In this document: piece by piece, positions 41,501-52,751 of the stretch
Numbering within the stretch: position 1 is the stretch's first letter
How the letters are laid out: the number at the start of each line of letters is the position of its first letter
DNA from: Pelodera strongyloides
Lineage: Eukaryota > Nematoda > Chromadorea > Rhabditida > Rhabditidae
Assembly (NCBI GenBank): GCA_036852015.1
Contig: JAANDG010000005.1
Location: forward strand, 434,001-498,000
DNA: 64,000 nucleotides
Reading direction: 5' to 3'
Notes under the pieces: model-generated
What the model was told of the DNA's origin: nothing
Database searches by the model: none
The model's input: the letters and a program-made list of their open reading frames with translations, nothing else
Translations under genes and position numbers: made by a program

Positions 41501-42689
41501 ATATTTACCAAGTAATCTTTTGGCGTGCTTACTCGAACCAACACAGTCTGCGAAACGCTCTTCCATGGCGTAACGTAGCACCACCTCGGCTTATTCACTA
41601 CCGGACCAATCACAGAGTAGTGGACCAAGTCGCGGAACTCTAAAAAAAACGATATTAACATTAGAAAATAGAAAAGTTCCTGGATAATGGGAAATTGATT
41701 TCCACCCACGAAGAGGGCGCATTCGAGATGGGCAAAATGCGGAAAATTCGCCAGATATTCTGTTCACTCTTAGCGTGATGCGAAATATCACGCTCACACG
41801 ACACACGAGAACTGGAACTGAATATTTCGCGAAATTACTCCATTTTGCCCAACTCGAATGCGCCGACAATAGTTGAAAACCGGAAGAAAACTGCAAATGC
41901 AGCAGCCGAATATGACATTAAAAACACATTAAAGCTAAAAAGCTCACCGGCATGCGACAACGGACAACCATTATTCCTCTTCATGGTGACCACCATCTTT
42001 GGTCCGGGGTGCTTCTCCTCTCTAGCGTCGCGCAAGCGTTTTCGGGATTCTTTCTCGTCCATTCCTGAATATTTGTATACGATTTCTGGTTCAGTATCAC
42101 GCCTATAACCACCACCACCCATAGCCTCCCTAAGCCTCGCCGGCGAACTATCACTGGAATTAGAATATTCAGTACGAGTATTAGAATATTCATCACGTCC
42201 GGACTTACCGGCGGGGCCCTGCATGCCTACTTCAGAAACCAAACCAAGGACGGAACGGAGACACGGAACACGGACACTGACGGAGAGAGGACCAACTTGT
42301 TTTATCAACAAATCATCACATCAACGCGACAGCGTTAGAGCACAGAGTACACCACGCGCAAAAACGAGAAATACGAAGCAGAACTTACTAGGCACGTCTG
42401 TTACCGAGGGACAATTTGCCTGACTATCAGCGACCCCAAAAATGTTGGCGTTCTCAGAAATCCTGCAAAAAACGTACGCATTATAAGTCACGATTACGTT
42501 TTCCGTTGCAACTCAGTGCCATATATCATAGATATTCGATGCAGATACGCAAGTCGGAAACTGTTTACAATCCGTCTCTGATTACTCTGAGTGAACTTCA
42601 ACTTACTTTCCGGTAAGAATGTTTATCTCCGCAAGCTTTTTCTTCAGCTTGTTGTTTTTGCGGTCGATCCTTTTCTGCACTAAATCCAT
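35512..42689 (-). CDS. DEDDh 3'-5' RNA exonuclease, REXO5/GOR-like, 21 exons
   Basis: The product would be a probable nuclear or nucleolar RNA 3'-end trimming enzyme. Exons 5' to 3': 42689-42607, 42462-42389, 42229-41948, 41639-41509, 41330-41253, 41098-41018, 40692-40562, 40244-40148, 39909-39850, 39563-39489, 39207-39119, 38868-38766, 38533-38460, 38214-38145, 37852-37770, 37411-37345, 37066-36978, 36740-36615, 36342-36288, 36002-35901, 35610-35512. They total 2049 nt (682 aa), all in phase. ExoI ALDCEMC supplies D301 and E303, ExoII LVGHSLEFDLRAL supplies D385, and ExoIII GHCSVEDSWAAMRL supplies H433 and D438, so the catalytic set is intact. The N-terminus is basic (KRIDRKNNKLKKKLAEI), followed by a polar linker and the family block VIGPVVNKPRWCYVTPW. 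The 200-residue tail has a Cys cluster (LCSCGERIGMDC, NCPCQ, CVLC) but no clear RRM. The start ATG is in frame; the exon-3 acceptor at 42230 is the weakest call. Related enzymes trim snoRNA and 5S rRNA ends. Confidence 0.93.
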
Positions 42690-42762
42690 GAAACTTTGAA
42701 ACGAGGAACGCAGTTTGGAAGAAATGGAAATAGATTCCGTAATACAACACAAGAAAGCTGAA

Positions 42763-42770
42763 CTGAAACG
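42763..42770 (-). promoter_or_regulatory. Possible trans-splice or 5'UTR acceptor for the exonuclease gene
   Basis: Read on the minus strand, CTTCGTTTCAG ends about 73 bases upstream of the ATG at 42689. It fits a nematode 3' splice site, but a genomic acceptor alone cannot separate trans- from cis-splicing. Confidence 0.35.
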
Positions 42771-43019
42771 AAGAATATTGCATATGGGCTAAGTTAACCA
42801 GAAAGCGAATGAATCACTGAATCACCAAAATAAATTGTTTTTGAATCGTAAATAAAGACATCTAACCAAAAAAAGGAAAAAGAGAACATCGAAGGAAACT
42901 TTGTGGGGTCCACGGTTGGAAAAGCCAAAGAAACTTTCGGCGTAAGATAAAGTACGCGCCAATACTGCATGACGATTTTGACAAAAATGAAAAATGTAAT
43001 TTTTTTTTAATTTTTGCAC

Positions 43020-43580
43020 TAACTGATAATAAAATTCAAAATGTTAAAATTAATTAAATGGTATAAAAAATGATTTGCTAAAATTGTACAGGTCTTCTGA
43101 GCATTTTGACACCATTCCCAGCTTCAGGCACCCTGTGAGCGCTGAGAAAAAGTGTGAACCTTTTATTTTTCCTGATTTTTCTGCGCGCACCAAGAAAACT
43201 TTAAAAATAATTTAAAATAATTTATCACAAAGTAAAACGGATTAAAAGTAATTTGCTAAAATTCCACAAGTATTCTGAACATTTTGACACCATTCCCAGC
43301 TTGAGGCACCCACTGAGTGCTGAGAAAAAGTGTGAACCTTTTATTTTTCCTGATTTTTTGCCTGCCTAATATTTCACCAAAAAGGTTGAAACTAGTTTAA
43401 AGTAACTTTTGGTGAACAAAATCAAATAAAAAGTGATTTGCTAAAATTGCACGTGCTTTCTGAGCATTTTGATACTATTTCCAGCTTCTGGCATCCTCTG
43501 AGTGCCGAGAAAAAATGTGAACCGGTTATTTTTGCACTAACTTTGATAATAAAATTCAAAATGTTAAAATTACTTTCCGG
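43020..43580. repeat. Three-copy tandem repeat, unit about 182 bp
   Basis: The block GATTTGCTAAAATT, then TTCTGAGCATTTTGACACCA, then GAGAAAAAGTGTGAACC, then TTATTTTTCCTGATTTTT occurs at about 43072, 43251 and 43435, with roughly 80-90 percent similarity by eye. The flanking motif GATAATAAAATTCAAAATGT appears before the first copy and after the third. The copies are too diverged to be recent, and no open frame is conserved. Confidence 0.85.
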
Positions 43581-43739
43581 TTTAATTACCCAACTATTCA
43601 TATTTTTGAAGCCAGTGCCAAAAGAGAAAGCGCGCGCTGGATACTCCGCGACAAATTAGGTACCTATATAGTTGACAGTCGACAACTAACATATGTATTG
43701 AAAAACAGGTTTCCTTGGGTATTTTTTATCTTTTAGGCT

Positions 43740-43855
43740 TTGTGTCAACATATTGTCATTATAAATATTGAAGTTTTTAGGCTATTCTGGTTAATTTTGT
43801 GTCAACATATTGTCATTATAAATATTGAAGTTTTTAGGCTATTCTGGTTAATTCG
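43740..43855. repeat. Exact 58-bp tandem duplication
   Basis: The unit beginning TTGTGTCAACATATTGTCAT and containing ATTGAAGTTTTTAGGCTATT is present twice without visible mismatch. This is a recent duplication in non-coding DNA. Confidence 0.92.
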
Positions 43856-44564
43856 CCACAGAATAATGTGATTTTATATAATTATGTAGTACAGCATAGG
43901 CATATCAAGGAGGATAATGTCACGTAGACCTTATAGTTTTTTTTATAAGATTGAAACCAAGGTATTGTGATATTGTTCAGCTGCACGATTTTGCCCACTG
44001 GCAGCTGTCCACGTCTTCAATCCAAGAGTGCATATAGATAAGAAGTGCATCTGAGCTGCATACTTTTTAGTTAAAATCTCACTTATAAGGGGTAGAGCTT
44101 CATGAAACTTCATAAATAGGGGTATCCAACTACACCCAACCGTTTGCAAGTACAATTAACGATCGATTGAACGAAAGATTTATTGATTATTTTCGCTATT
44201 TTTAAGTGAAATTAAGGAATTAAGGAATAGTTAATAGTAGGTAAATGAGTAAACACAGAATATTAGTCCTTATTAGCGCAGTTTTAAAATTTTATTTGTT
44301 TATTAGGTTACAATGGCCTCTAGACTCTAGAACCTATGTGAACCATGTTTTCGGATCGCTGCAAAACACGTATAGGAATAAGGCAAAATTTTGAAAATTT
44401 TGAAAACTTATTTCGTCTGTATGGGGCCGCGCAAATGCAATATAGTTGTATAGTGCCGAATTGTGTAATAATATAAAAAAAATAAAGTAAATAACTACTT
44501 TCTGATCATATTATGACTAGTATAAGGCAATTCCGAAATGATTCAGCTACCCTACCTAGCTGAC

Positions 44565-44765
44565 AAAATTTTCGGAATTTTCCGTATTCCGAGATGCTTT
44601 TTTTGCCGTTAAAATACCAAATGTATTCCGAGAGCATTCCGAGATGGTTTCCGAGATGCTTTTCCGAGATGGATTCCGAGATGGAATTCCGAAAAGATTA
44701 GCGCACTCAAAATACCAATCGCATTCCGAAACGATTCCGAGATGGGATTCCGAGATGAAAATTTC
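44565..44765. repeat. Degenerate TTCCGAGATG cluster
   Basis: The decamer TTCCGAGATG, with variants TTCCGAGAGC, TTCCGAAAAG and TTCCGAAACG, occurs about nine times within 200 bp at irregular spacing. A larger duplication is also visible (AAAATACCAAATGTATTCCG against AAAATACCAATCGCATTCCG). Open frames on both strands rich in Ser, Arg and Ile arise from it. Confidence 0.75.
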
Positions 44766-44995
44766 AGTTAAAATACGGCCTCTGAGCCGCTCTATCTCCA
44801 TTAGTGGCAAGTACGAACCGTCAATTTTGTTTTACCACATGTGTTGTATTTTGTGTTCAATAATGCCCTTCACCGTGAAACAAAAGTGCCGAAACTGGGT
44901 CTGCCTAATCCATGTTTTACCAAGTTCCTTGTAAAATAGGAGTCAGGGGCATGTGACAAATGTGAAGAAAATTCAAGTCCACCTGTCTACCCTTT

Positions 44996-45689
44996 CACTT
45001 AGGAAACTTGGCCGGTGCGCGGACAACACTGCCCCAAAAAGGTGGGCCGCCTACACCTGGCCTACACTTAGCCCATAATGGAGAAACTGAGTCGAGGGAC
45101 ACAGACAAGGTGGGCGGCTGGTGCGCCTGATGGTGGGCCCACTGTAGACCAGGCGTAGGCGAACAAAAATACACACGTAAGTTGAAGATCGCCGTTCTCA
45201 GGCCTACCACAGGCCTACCCTACTCCCATGCGCGGCGTACACCAAGCCCGAAATGGGTGGGCGCACCTGTTTTTTTGTAGTCCACGCACCAACATTTCGC
45301 GTTGTTTCGGTGGAACTGAGTTATTCGGGACGCGCAGTAGTATTCAACATGAAACTTGCAACTCGAAACTTTTCCGGTGCAACTCGAAACTTTTCCGGCC
45401 TACAAAAAAAAACGGATGTGCCCAGGCATGGCGGCCCACCCATCTTGGGCCTGCTGTAGGCTGCGCAGCGGCGAGGATGGGCCTGGTGTAGGCCTGAGGA
45501 CGGCGATCTTCAACTTTCGTGTGTATTTTAATTCGCCTACAGCACGCCTACACCGGGCCCACACCAGGCTCACCAGCCGCCCACCTTTTGTGATTCTCTA
45601 CAGCCGCTTTCCCATTTATGGGCGATGTGTATGCGAGATGTATGCGGCCCAACTTTTTGGGCACAGTGTAGGCCGCGTTTCCTCAGTGT
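44996..45689. mobile_element. GC-rich 0.7-kb foldback (inverted-repeat) element
   Basis: The left end CACTTAGGAAAC pairs with the right end GTTTCCTCAGTG. Long arms of about 320 bp include CCCCAAAAAGGTGGGCCGCC, AAATACACACGTAAGTTGAA and GATCGCCGTTCTCAGGCCTA, each with an inverted partner on the right (for example ACGGCGATCTTCAACTTTCG). At the centre, near 45358-45400, GCAACTCGAAACTTTTCCGG is tandemly repeated. Base composition is much more GC-rich than the surrounding DNA, which suggests an inserted sequence. Open frames exist in several registers but none carries a recognisable domain. Confidence 0.85.
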
Positions 45690-48678
45690 GATGGTGCGCG
45701 GCGAAAAAAAGGGGTTCGCATGGTACGACCTGCGAAAGGGCGGCGCACCGGACTGAAATGTGAAAATCTCTGCGGAAACAGATCAAAAAACTACGAGGCG
45801 CTTTCACCCAACCATCGCCCGTTTTCGCGAAGGGGTAGTCGGTGCACTCGTCCGGACCTGGCGAGAGTTCGGTGAAGACTGGGCGAAGTGCCCAGTAAAA
45901 CCTGTGCGAACCCTTTTTTTGCAGCGCAACAACCGAGTTTCGAAAGTTAGAACTGGTGGGCGTAGTCTCCTTGGTGTACCTCTCTTTTTATGACCACCCT
46001 TCAACTAATGTTTATTGTTGTTAGTTCCTTTTAAATTACATTACCCACACCCCTCTCATTGTAAGGTATGCCGCTCGTTCTCAAACCGAACACAATTGCA
46101 CAAACATTCCTGCCTATAGTCAACAGCTCCTACGTAGAAGCCTTTCGAGACCGCTATATGGCTTGTTCTAGCCAGTTCCTATGATGTATGTACTGCGAAC
46201 GCTGGTCTGAATGTTTCACGACTTTTGTCGTCAGCAGGCAACGTGAAGCTTTGGTCTGTGTGCGGATTAGTGTAGGTGGCACACCGGCACCGAGTGGGTC
46301 AGAGGTATGCGTGAGAATGGCGAACATTCAACCGCTGTGTGTCTTTTTATTCGCCTTCAACCGGCCTATATCAGGCGCTCCATGTGTACCCTCGAGAAAG
46401 TTTTTAATTTTCGAGCACTGCATAGGCGCTCGCCGGCAATTAGATGTGGGAGTGACGACCGCTGCACCGGATCATCGACTTCTCACCTGCCGATCACGAA
46501 AATGGTATTTTGCTGAAAAATGGAGCAATGATCCGTTTTCTTGTTAGCTACCATCAACAAACTTTAGTCAGGCGTCATACCCTCGGGAGGAATAGATGAC
46601 GTCGCGAGTGTTGTTGACAAGACACTGTATTGGACTAACCGTGAAGTACGCTGCCACTCGACACCAATCGACATGTTCGGAATTCAAATTAGAGACACCG
46701 GAATTATAGGAAGGGCTATGAATATATAAAATTGGTTGCTGTCAAATAGCACCACTCACAGGAGAGCGAACTAATTGTCGAAACAATAGAAAACCGTTGT
46801 TGGCACGCCACCAAATGCTTTGTAGTAAAAAAAAACACGGGATGACTGGTTCGTGACGGATTCAAACTAATTCAAACTTTGTGAAAATCATTTGATTGTC
46901 CATTTGATTGATTGATTCAATAGCGAGTTAAACAGTCATCGACTATCCATCAACGAATATCTCCAGTTTTTTTACAGTGATTATTTACTTAATTGTATTT
47001 AATAAATTAGATCAGTTCTTATTGCAAACTATAAACATTAAAACAACATATTATTGTGAAATATTATCATTATTGAAAGGGTCCGTCTCCAAAATTGTCA
47101 TGAACGCACATTGATATTGGCCACACCTCCTCTACGACGGTATTTTACACCAACGGTGGTGACGTACACCTGTCTTCATCGCGCGACAATTGCTCGGCTG
47201 CTATCGCACATATAAAGACTAACAAAGTGCAATAATGGTTATTTTTGAGACAAAGCGCAATAGTTTTTATATGCGGTATTTAGTCTTATTTTATTTGTCT
47301 ATACTATACATACAACGCTCAATTCCTCCTAATTTTTTTTAAATTATCGTGTTGTATCCCTTATTATTCTATTTTCTTATCCTATTTTATGCAAGCAGTC
47401 TGTCTTTTTAAAATGTCTCTCATGACTTTTCCATAACGGCCGTTATGCAATAATGTTTAATACAGACGTTGTAAAGTAGATTTTGCTTCAGTTTTTTTTG
47501 CATATCACCTGGCATGCAGTACATCACACCCCTGTCTCTCCGACCAAGGTTAGCCTCAGGCTACGCAGATGTTGTTCCCATACCATTTGAATCAAGTCCC
47601 TTTGACCTCGGCTTGAGACTCCGCCCAATTCTACGACTCACAATCGGATGTTTATCGATCACTTCATCCAGTCCTATCCCTTGCTACAGCGTGAGGTTTT
47701 CTTCGTTGGTCTTTCTGCTTGGCTATATACTGTATGCAAAAGTGTAAATATTAAACTATACATCGCGACTGAGTATAATATTTAGGTTTGCGTAATTGTG
47801 CGTACTTCTTTAGTATGAAGTCTCTCATCTCGATAGGTATCGATTATATACGTGTAGGTTGGGGAGGGTATAAAACGCGGTACTGCGGTCTGCGGTCGAA
47901 ATCCCTTCGATCTTCTACTGCTAACATCGCTTACGAATCGAAAATCACTCATACATCTGTTTGTCCTTTGGGCGCCCGTTGTCATTTTTGAAAACAGTAT
48001 TGTAATGGAGGACCACTAGTGCGTGCGAAATACTTGCGCTTCTTATTGTTCTCTTCTCGTTCGAACATTCTAATATAAGAATCGATAATCACCATGTTCT
48101 TGTTTGTCCTTTGGGCGCCCCATTTTTTGAGAACAATATTGTACCCTTTTTTCTCGTCCTTTTCAAGTGTAGTAACATTCCGCGTATAGTTTTATTCATT
48201 GCCAGTTGCCTAGACCTTTATCATATCCCTTTAGTACTTGGTCGCTTAACATTTGACGGACGGCATCCTCGCGAACACAATCCGCCGGCTTATCCAAAAC
48301 GGAGGAGGAATGAAGCTCCGCCGCCATCAAATATGGAGTGCGACCGGAGGATTGCAAGCCCGTGAATGAGGTAAAGACGAGATCTTCTTTTGAGCGTTTC
48401 GTTGTGTGCGGCGTCATCTGCTTGTCAGCTAATAATGAGGTTTCCAAGTATAGCGAAAATTTACAATATTTTGGAACTACACGAGAATATTTCTTTAATT
48501 TTTCGTATTATATACACAAGTTTCGTGCAGAAATACGGTAGTATTGACAGAATCACACCGATTTTTCCCCATTACACGCTTCGAGTCTCATCAGTAATTG
48601 TTTTGTTATCCACTTTTGTTATCCACAGTGAGACAGTCTATGTGGATGATTAGTGCGTATTAATCTATTCTATTTTAG
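45690..48678. other. Stretch without a recognised gene
   Basis: The GC content remains above average to about 46.6 kb and then falls. Open frames of 60-120 codons at 45760, 46188 and 46307 on the plus strand and at 48196-48447 on the minus strand show no domain I recognise. Near 47551 the motif TTAGCCTCAGGCTACGC also occurs at 53571, so it is part of a dispersed repeat. TTGTCCTTTGGGCGCCC is repeated at 47961 and 48101. Upstream exons of the 48679 gene may be hidden here. Confidence 0.4.
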
Positions 48679-49087
48679 GATGATTTGATTGGATGCGCCG
48701 ATGATTACCCCAATTTGGAAGTCGTACACATACGATCACAAGGATCCCTACGATTCCTGGACCTGGACAGTTGGACATCACAAGAAGGAAATTGGGGCGT
48801 AATGGTAATGGTCAGTTGATTTCACTGTGAAGGGCTGCGCATCCTTTCTATTGCTGCGTTATTATTCGTTATTTTCCAAGATTCTTCACTAAATTATTAA
48901 GAGTTGCATCTTGAAAGTGTACGTTTGTATCGGTGCTATATGAATAGAAGAAAATTTCAACCAAATACGTAATGAGATTTTTTCAGATAGCGCTCGACTC
49001 ATTGTCTACTCAACTGGTCTACTACCTCGGGTCGACTGAGAAGAGCTCCACAGTGCAGGCGCATAAGTCTACAGAAAACCAGAACCG
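48679..49087 (+). CDS. Two exons of an unrecognised protein-coding gene
   Basis: Exon 48679-48804 follows CTATTTTAG and ends ATG/GTAATGG; exon 48987-49087 follows TTTTTTCAG and ends CCG/GTGAAT. They join in phase 0. The first encodes DDLIGCADDYPNLEVVHIRS and then LRFLDLDSWTSQEGNWGVM. The second encodes IALDSLSTQLVYYLGS and then a polar stretch ending STENQNR. The codon pattern and flanking splice sites look genuine, but I do not recognise the family. No start codon exon or terminal exon was found. The second donor opens directly into a tandem array, so any further exon must lie beyond about 52.75 kb or be included in array DNA. This may be an active gene with a repeat-filled intron or a truncated relic. 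Confidence 0.6.
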
Positions 49088-52000
49088 GTGAATCTTATTC
49101 ATTTCATTTTTGTTGAGTAGGATGACATGATATAGTATATACGGGGGTCCTGCGCGACATGGGGTGTAGGTCTAATGTGGGAATTTTATTCACTTCATTT
49201 TTGTTACGTAATTGAGTGTGATGTCGTGACTTATTCTACGCGGGGGTACCACATATATTTTTATTATTAATCATAAAGCAACGTGGCACTCTAGTTAAGA
49301 TATTTAGTTTAGTTTAGTTTAGATAGGCAGGGGAAGATGGCTGCTGCGGGGCGCCTGCCGAATACGAGTTCCACACTTCTAGTGTAGTGTGTGCTCGTCC
49401 CGCGCCAGTCACCTGCCTAGCGCGACATGGGGTGTATGTCTATTGTAGGAATTTGATTCACTTCATTTGTGTTACGTATTTGAGTATGATTGTATTATGA
49501 CGTGACTTATTCTACGCGGGGAGTATCACGTGTATTTTATTATTAATTACATAAGGCAGCGTGGCACTCTAGTTAAGATATTTATTTAGTTTAGTTTAGA
49601 TAGGCAGGGGAAGATGGCTGCTGCGGGGCGCCTGCCGAATACGAGTTCCACACTTCTAGTGTAGTGTGTGCTCGTCCCGCGCCAGTCACCTGCCTAGCGC
49701 GACATGGGGTGTATGTCTATTGTAGGAAATTAATTCACTTCATTTGTGTTACGTGTTTGAGTATGATTGTATGATGACGTGACTTATTCTACGCGGGGGA
49801 GGTATCACGTGTATTATTAATTACATAAGGCAGCGTGGCACTCTAGTTTAAGATATTTAGTTTAGTTTATTTAGATAGGCAGGGGAAGAGGCTGCTGCGG
49901 GGCGCCTGCCGAATACGAGTTCCACACTTCTAGTGTAGTGTGTGCTCGTCCCGCGCCAGTCACCTGCCTAGCGCGACATGGGGTGTATGTCTATTGTAGG
50001 AATTTGATTCACTTCATTTGTGTTACGTATTTGAGTATGATTGTATTATGACGTGACTTATTCTACGCGGGGGGAGGTATCACGTGTATTATTTATTATT
50101 ACATAAGGCAGCGTGGCACTCTAGTTAAGATATTTATTTAGTTTAGTTTAGATAGGCAGGGGAAGATGGCTGCTGCGGGGCGCCTGCCGAATACGAGTTC
50201 CACACTTCTAGTGTAGTGTGTGCTCGTCCCGCGCCAGTCACCTGCCTAGCGCGACATGGGGTGTATGTCTATTGTAGGAATTTGATTCACTTCATTTGTG
50301 TTACGTGTTTGAGTATGATTGTATTATGACGTGACTTATTCTACGCGGGGGAGGTATCACGTGTATTTTTATTATTAATTACATAAGGCAGCGTGGCACT
50401 CTAGTTAAGATATTTAGTTTAGTTTAGATAGGCAGGGGAAGATGGCTGCTGCGGGGCGCCTGCCGAATACGAGTTCCACACTTCTAGTGTAGTGTGTGCT
50501 CGTCCTGCGCCAGTCACCTGCCTAGCGCGACATGGGGTGTATGTCTATTGTAGGAATTTGATTCACTTCATTTGTGTTACGTATTTGAGTATGATTGTAT
50601 TATGACGTGACTTATTCTACGCGGGGGAGGTATCACGTGTATTTTTATTATTAATTACATAAAGCAGCGTGGCACTCTAGTTAAGTATTTAGTTTAGTTA
50701 GTTTAGTTTAGATAGGCAGGGGAAGATGGCTGCTGCGGGGCGCCTGCCGAATACGAGTTCCACACTTCTAGTGTAGTGTGTGCTCGTCCTGCGCCAGTCA
50801 CCTGCCTAGCGCGACATGGGGTGTATGTCTATTGTAGGAATTTGATTCACTTCATTTGTGTTACGTATTTGAGTATGATTGTATTATGACGTGACTTATT
50901 CTACGCGGGGAGGTATCACGTGTATTTTTATTATTAATTACATAAGGCAGCGTGGCACTCTAGTTAAGATATTTAGTTTAGTTTAGTTTAGATAGGCAGG
51001 GGAAGATGGCTGCTGCGGGGCGCCTGCCGAATACGAGTTTCACACTTCTAGTGTAGTGTGTGCTCGTCCCGCGCCAGTCACCTGCCTAGCGCGACATGGG
51101 GTGTATGTCTATTGTAGGAAATTAATTCACTTCATTTGTGTTACGTATTTGAGTATGATTGTATGATGACGTGACTTATTCTACGCGGGGGAGGTATCAC
51201 GTGTATTATTAATTACATAAGGCAGCGTGGCACTCTAGTTAAGATATTTAGTTTAGTTTAGTTTAGATAGGCAGGGGAAGATGGCTGCTGCGGGGCGCCT
51301 GCCGAATACGAGTTCCACACTTCTAGTGTAGTGTGTGCTCGTCCCGCGCCAGTCACCTGCCTAGCGCGACATGGGGTGTATGTCTATTGTAGGAAATTAA
51401 TTCACTTCATTTGTGTTACGTGTTTGAGTATGATTGTATTATGATGACGTGACTTATTCTACGCGGGGGAGGTATCACGTGTATTTTTATTATTAATTAC
51501 ATAAGGCAGCGTGGCACTCTAGTTAAGATATTTAGTTTAGTTTAGTTTAGATAGGCAGGGGAAGATGGCTGCTGGGGGCGCCTGCCGAATACGAGTTCCA
51601 CACTTCTAGTGTAGTGTGTGCTCGTCCCGCGCCAGTCACCTGCCTAGCGCGACATGGGGTGTATGTCTATTGTAGGAATTTGATTCACTTCATTTGTGTT
51701 ACGTGTTTGAGTATGATTGTATGATGACGTGACTTATTCTCGCGGGGGAGGTATCACGTGTATTATTAATTACATAAGGCAGCGTGGCACTCTAGTTAAG
51801 ATATTTATTTAGTTTAGTTTAGATAGGAAGGGAAGATGGCTGCTGCGGGGCGCCTGCCGAATACGAGTTCCACACTTCTAGTGTAGTGTGTGCTCGTCCC
51901 GCGCCAGTCACCTGCCTAGCGCGACATGGGGTGTATGTCTATTGTAGGAATTTGATTCACCTCATTTGTGTTACGTGTTTGAGTATGATTGTATGATGAC

Positions 52001-52751
52001 GTGACTTATTTCTACGCGGGGGGTATCACGTGTATTATTTACATAAGGCAGGTGGCACTCTAGTTAAGATATTTAGTTTAGTTTAGTTTAGATAGGCAGG
52101 GGAAGATGGCTGCTGCGGGGCGCCTGCCGAATACGAGTTCCACACTTCTAGTGTAGTGTGTGCTCGTCCCGCGCCAGTCACCTGCCTAGCGCGACATGGG
52201 GTGTATGTCTATTGTGAATTTGATTCACTTCTTTTGTGTTACGTATTTGAGTATGATTGTATTATGACGTGACTTAGTCTACGCGGGGGAGGTATCACGT
52301 GTGTTTTTATTATTAATTACATAAGGCAGCTTGGCACTCTAGTTAAGATATTTAGTTTAGTTTAGTTTAGATAGGCAGGGGAAGATGGCTGCTGCGGGGC
52401 GCCTGCCGAATACGAGTTCCACACTTCTAGTGTAGTGTGGCTCGTCCCGCGCCAGTCACGCCTAGCGCGACATGGGGTGTATGTCTATTGTAATTTGATT
52501 CACTTCTTTTGTGTTACGTATTTGAGTATGATTGTATTATGACGTCTTATTCTACGCGGGGAGGTATCACGTGTTTTTTATTATTAATTACATAAGGCAG
52601 CTTGGCACTCTAGTTAAGATATTTAGTTTAGTTTAGTTTAGATAGGCAGGGGAAGATGGCTGCTGCGGGGCGCCTGCCGAATACGAGTTCCACACTTCTA
52701 GTGTAGTGTGTGCTCGTCCCGCGCCAGTCACCTGCCTAGCGCGACATGGGG
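49088..52751. repeat. Tandem array of ~277-bp units, about 13 copies, each with a GC-rich hairpin core
   Basis: The marker GGCAGGGGAAGATGGCTGCT occurs at about 49326, 49603, 49878, 50155, 50431, 50715, 50995, 51270, 51554, 51836 (variant), 52095, 52374 and 52645, with spacings of 259-284 bp. Each unit joins a GC-rich core of about 120 bp to an AT-rich segment of about 155 bp with variable TTTAG repeats. The core folds on itself: TAGGCAGG pairs with CCTGCCTA, GGCGC with GCGCC, CGAG with CTCG and ACACT with AGTGT. Cores are almost invariant between copies, while AT segments carry small indels. Divergent partial units sit at the left edge (49088-49325). The last copy stops after GCGCGACATGGGGT at about 52752. 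No reading frame is conserved across a whole unit. Confidence 0.96.

Noticed and set aside
41835..42311. 158-codon continuous minus-strand ORF as a separate gene
   Set aside because: It is exon 3 of the exonuclease extended into both flanking introns.
45228..45691. Overlapping ORFs inside the GC-rich foldback
   Set aside because: Several frames are open at once because of base composition, and none shows a domain.
46188..46547. 119-codon plus-strand ORF
   Set aside because: Cys and Arg content reflects local GC; no family resemblance or splice context was seen.
48196..48447. Minus-strand ORF with GRTPYLMAAELHSS, resembling an ankyrin-like repeat
   Set aside because: Only a few residues resemble the repeat and no second repeat or supporting exon was found.
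49340..49385. A short ATG-started frame (MAAAGRLPN) in each array unit as a gene
   Set aside because: It stops after about 16 codons in each copy and lies in the hairpin core; its conservation is explained by the repeat.
49088..52751. The tandem array as a CRISPR array
   Set aside because: Units are ~277 bp with the linker also repeated, there are no unique spacers, and the window is eukaryotic.
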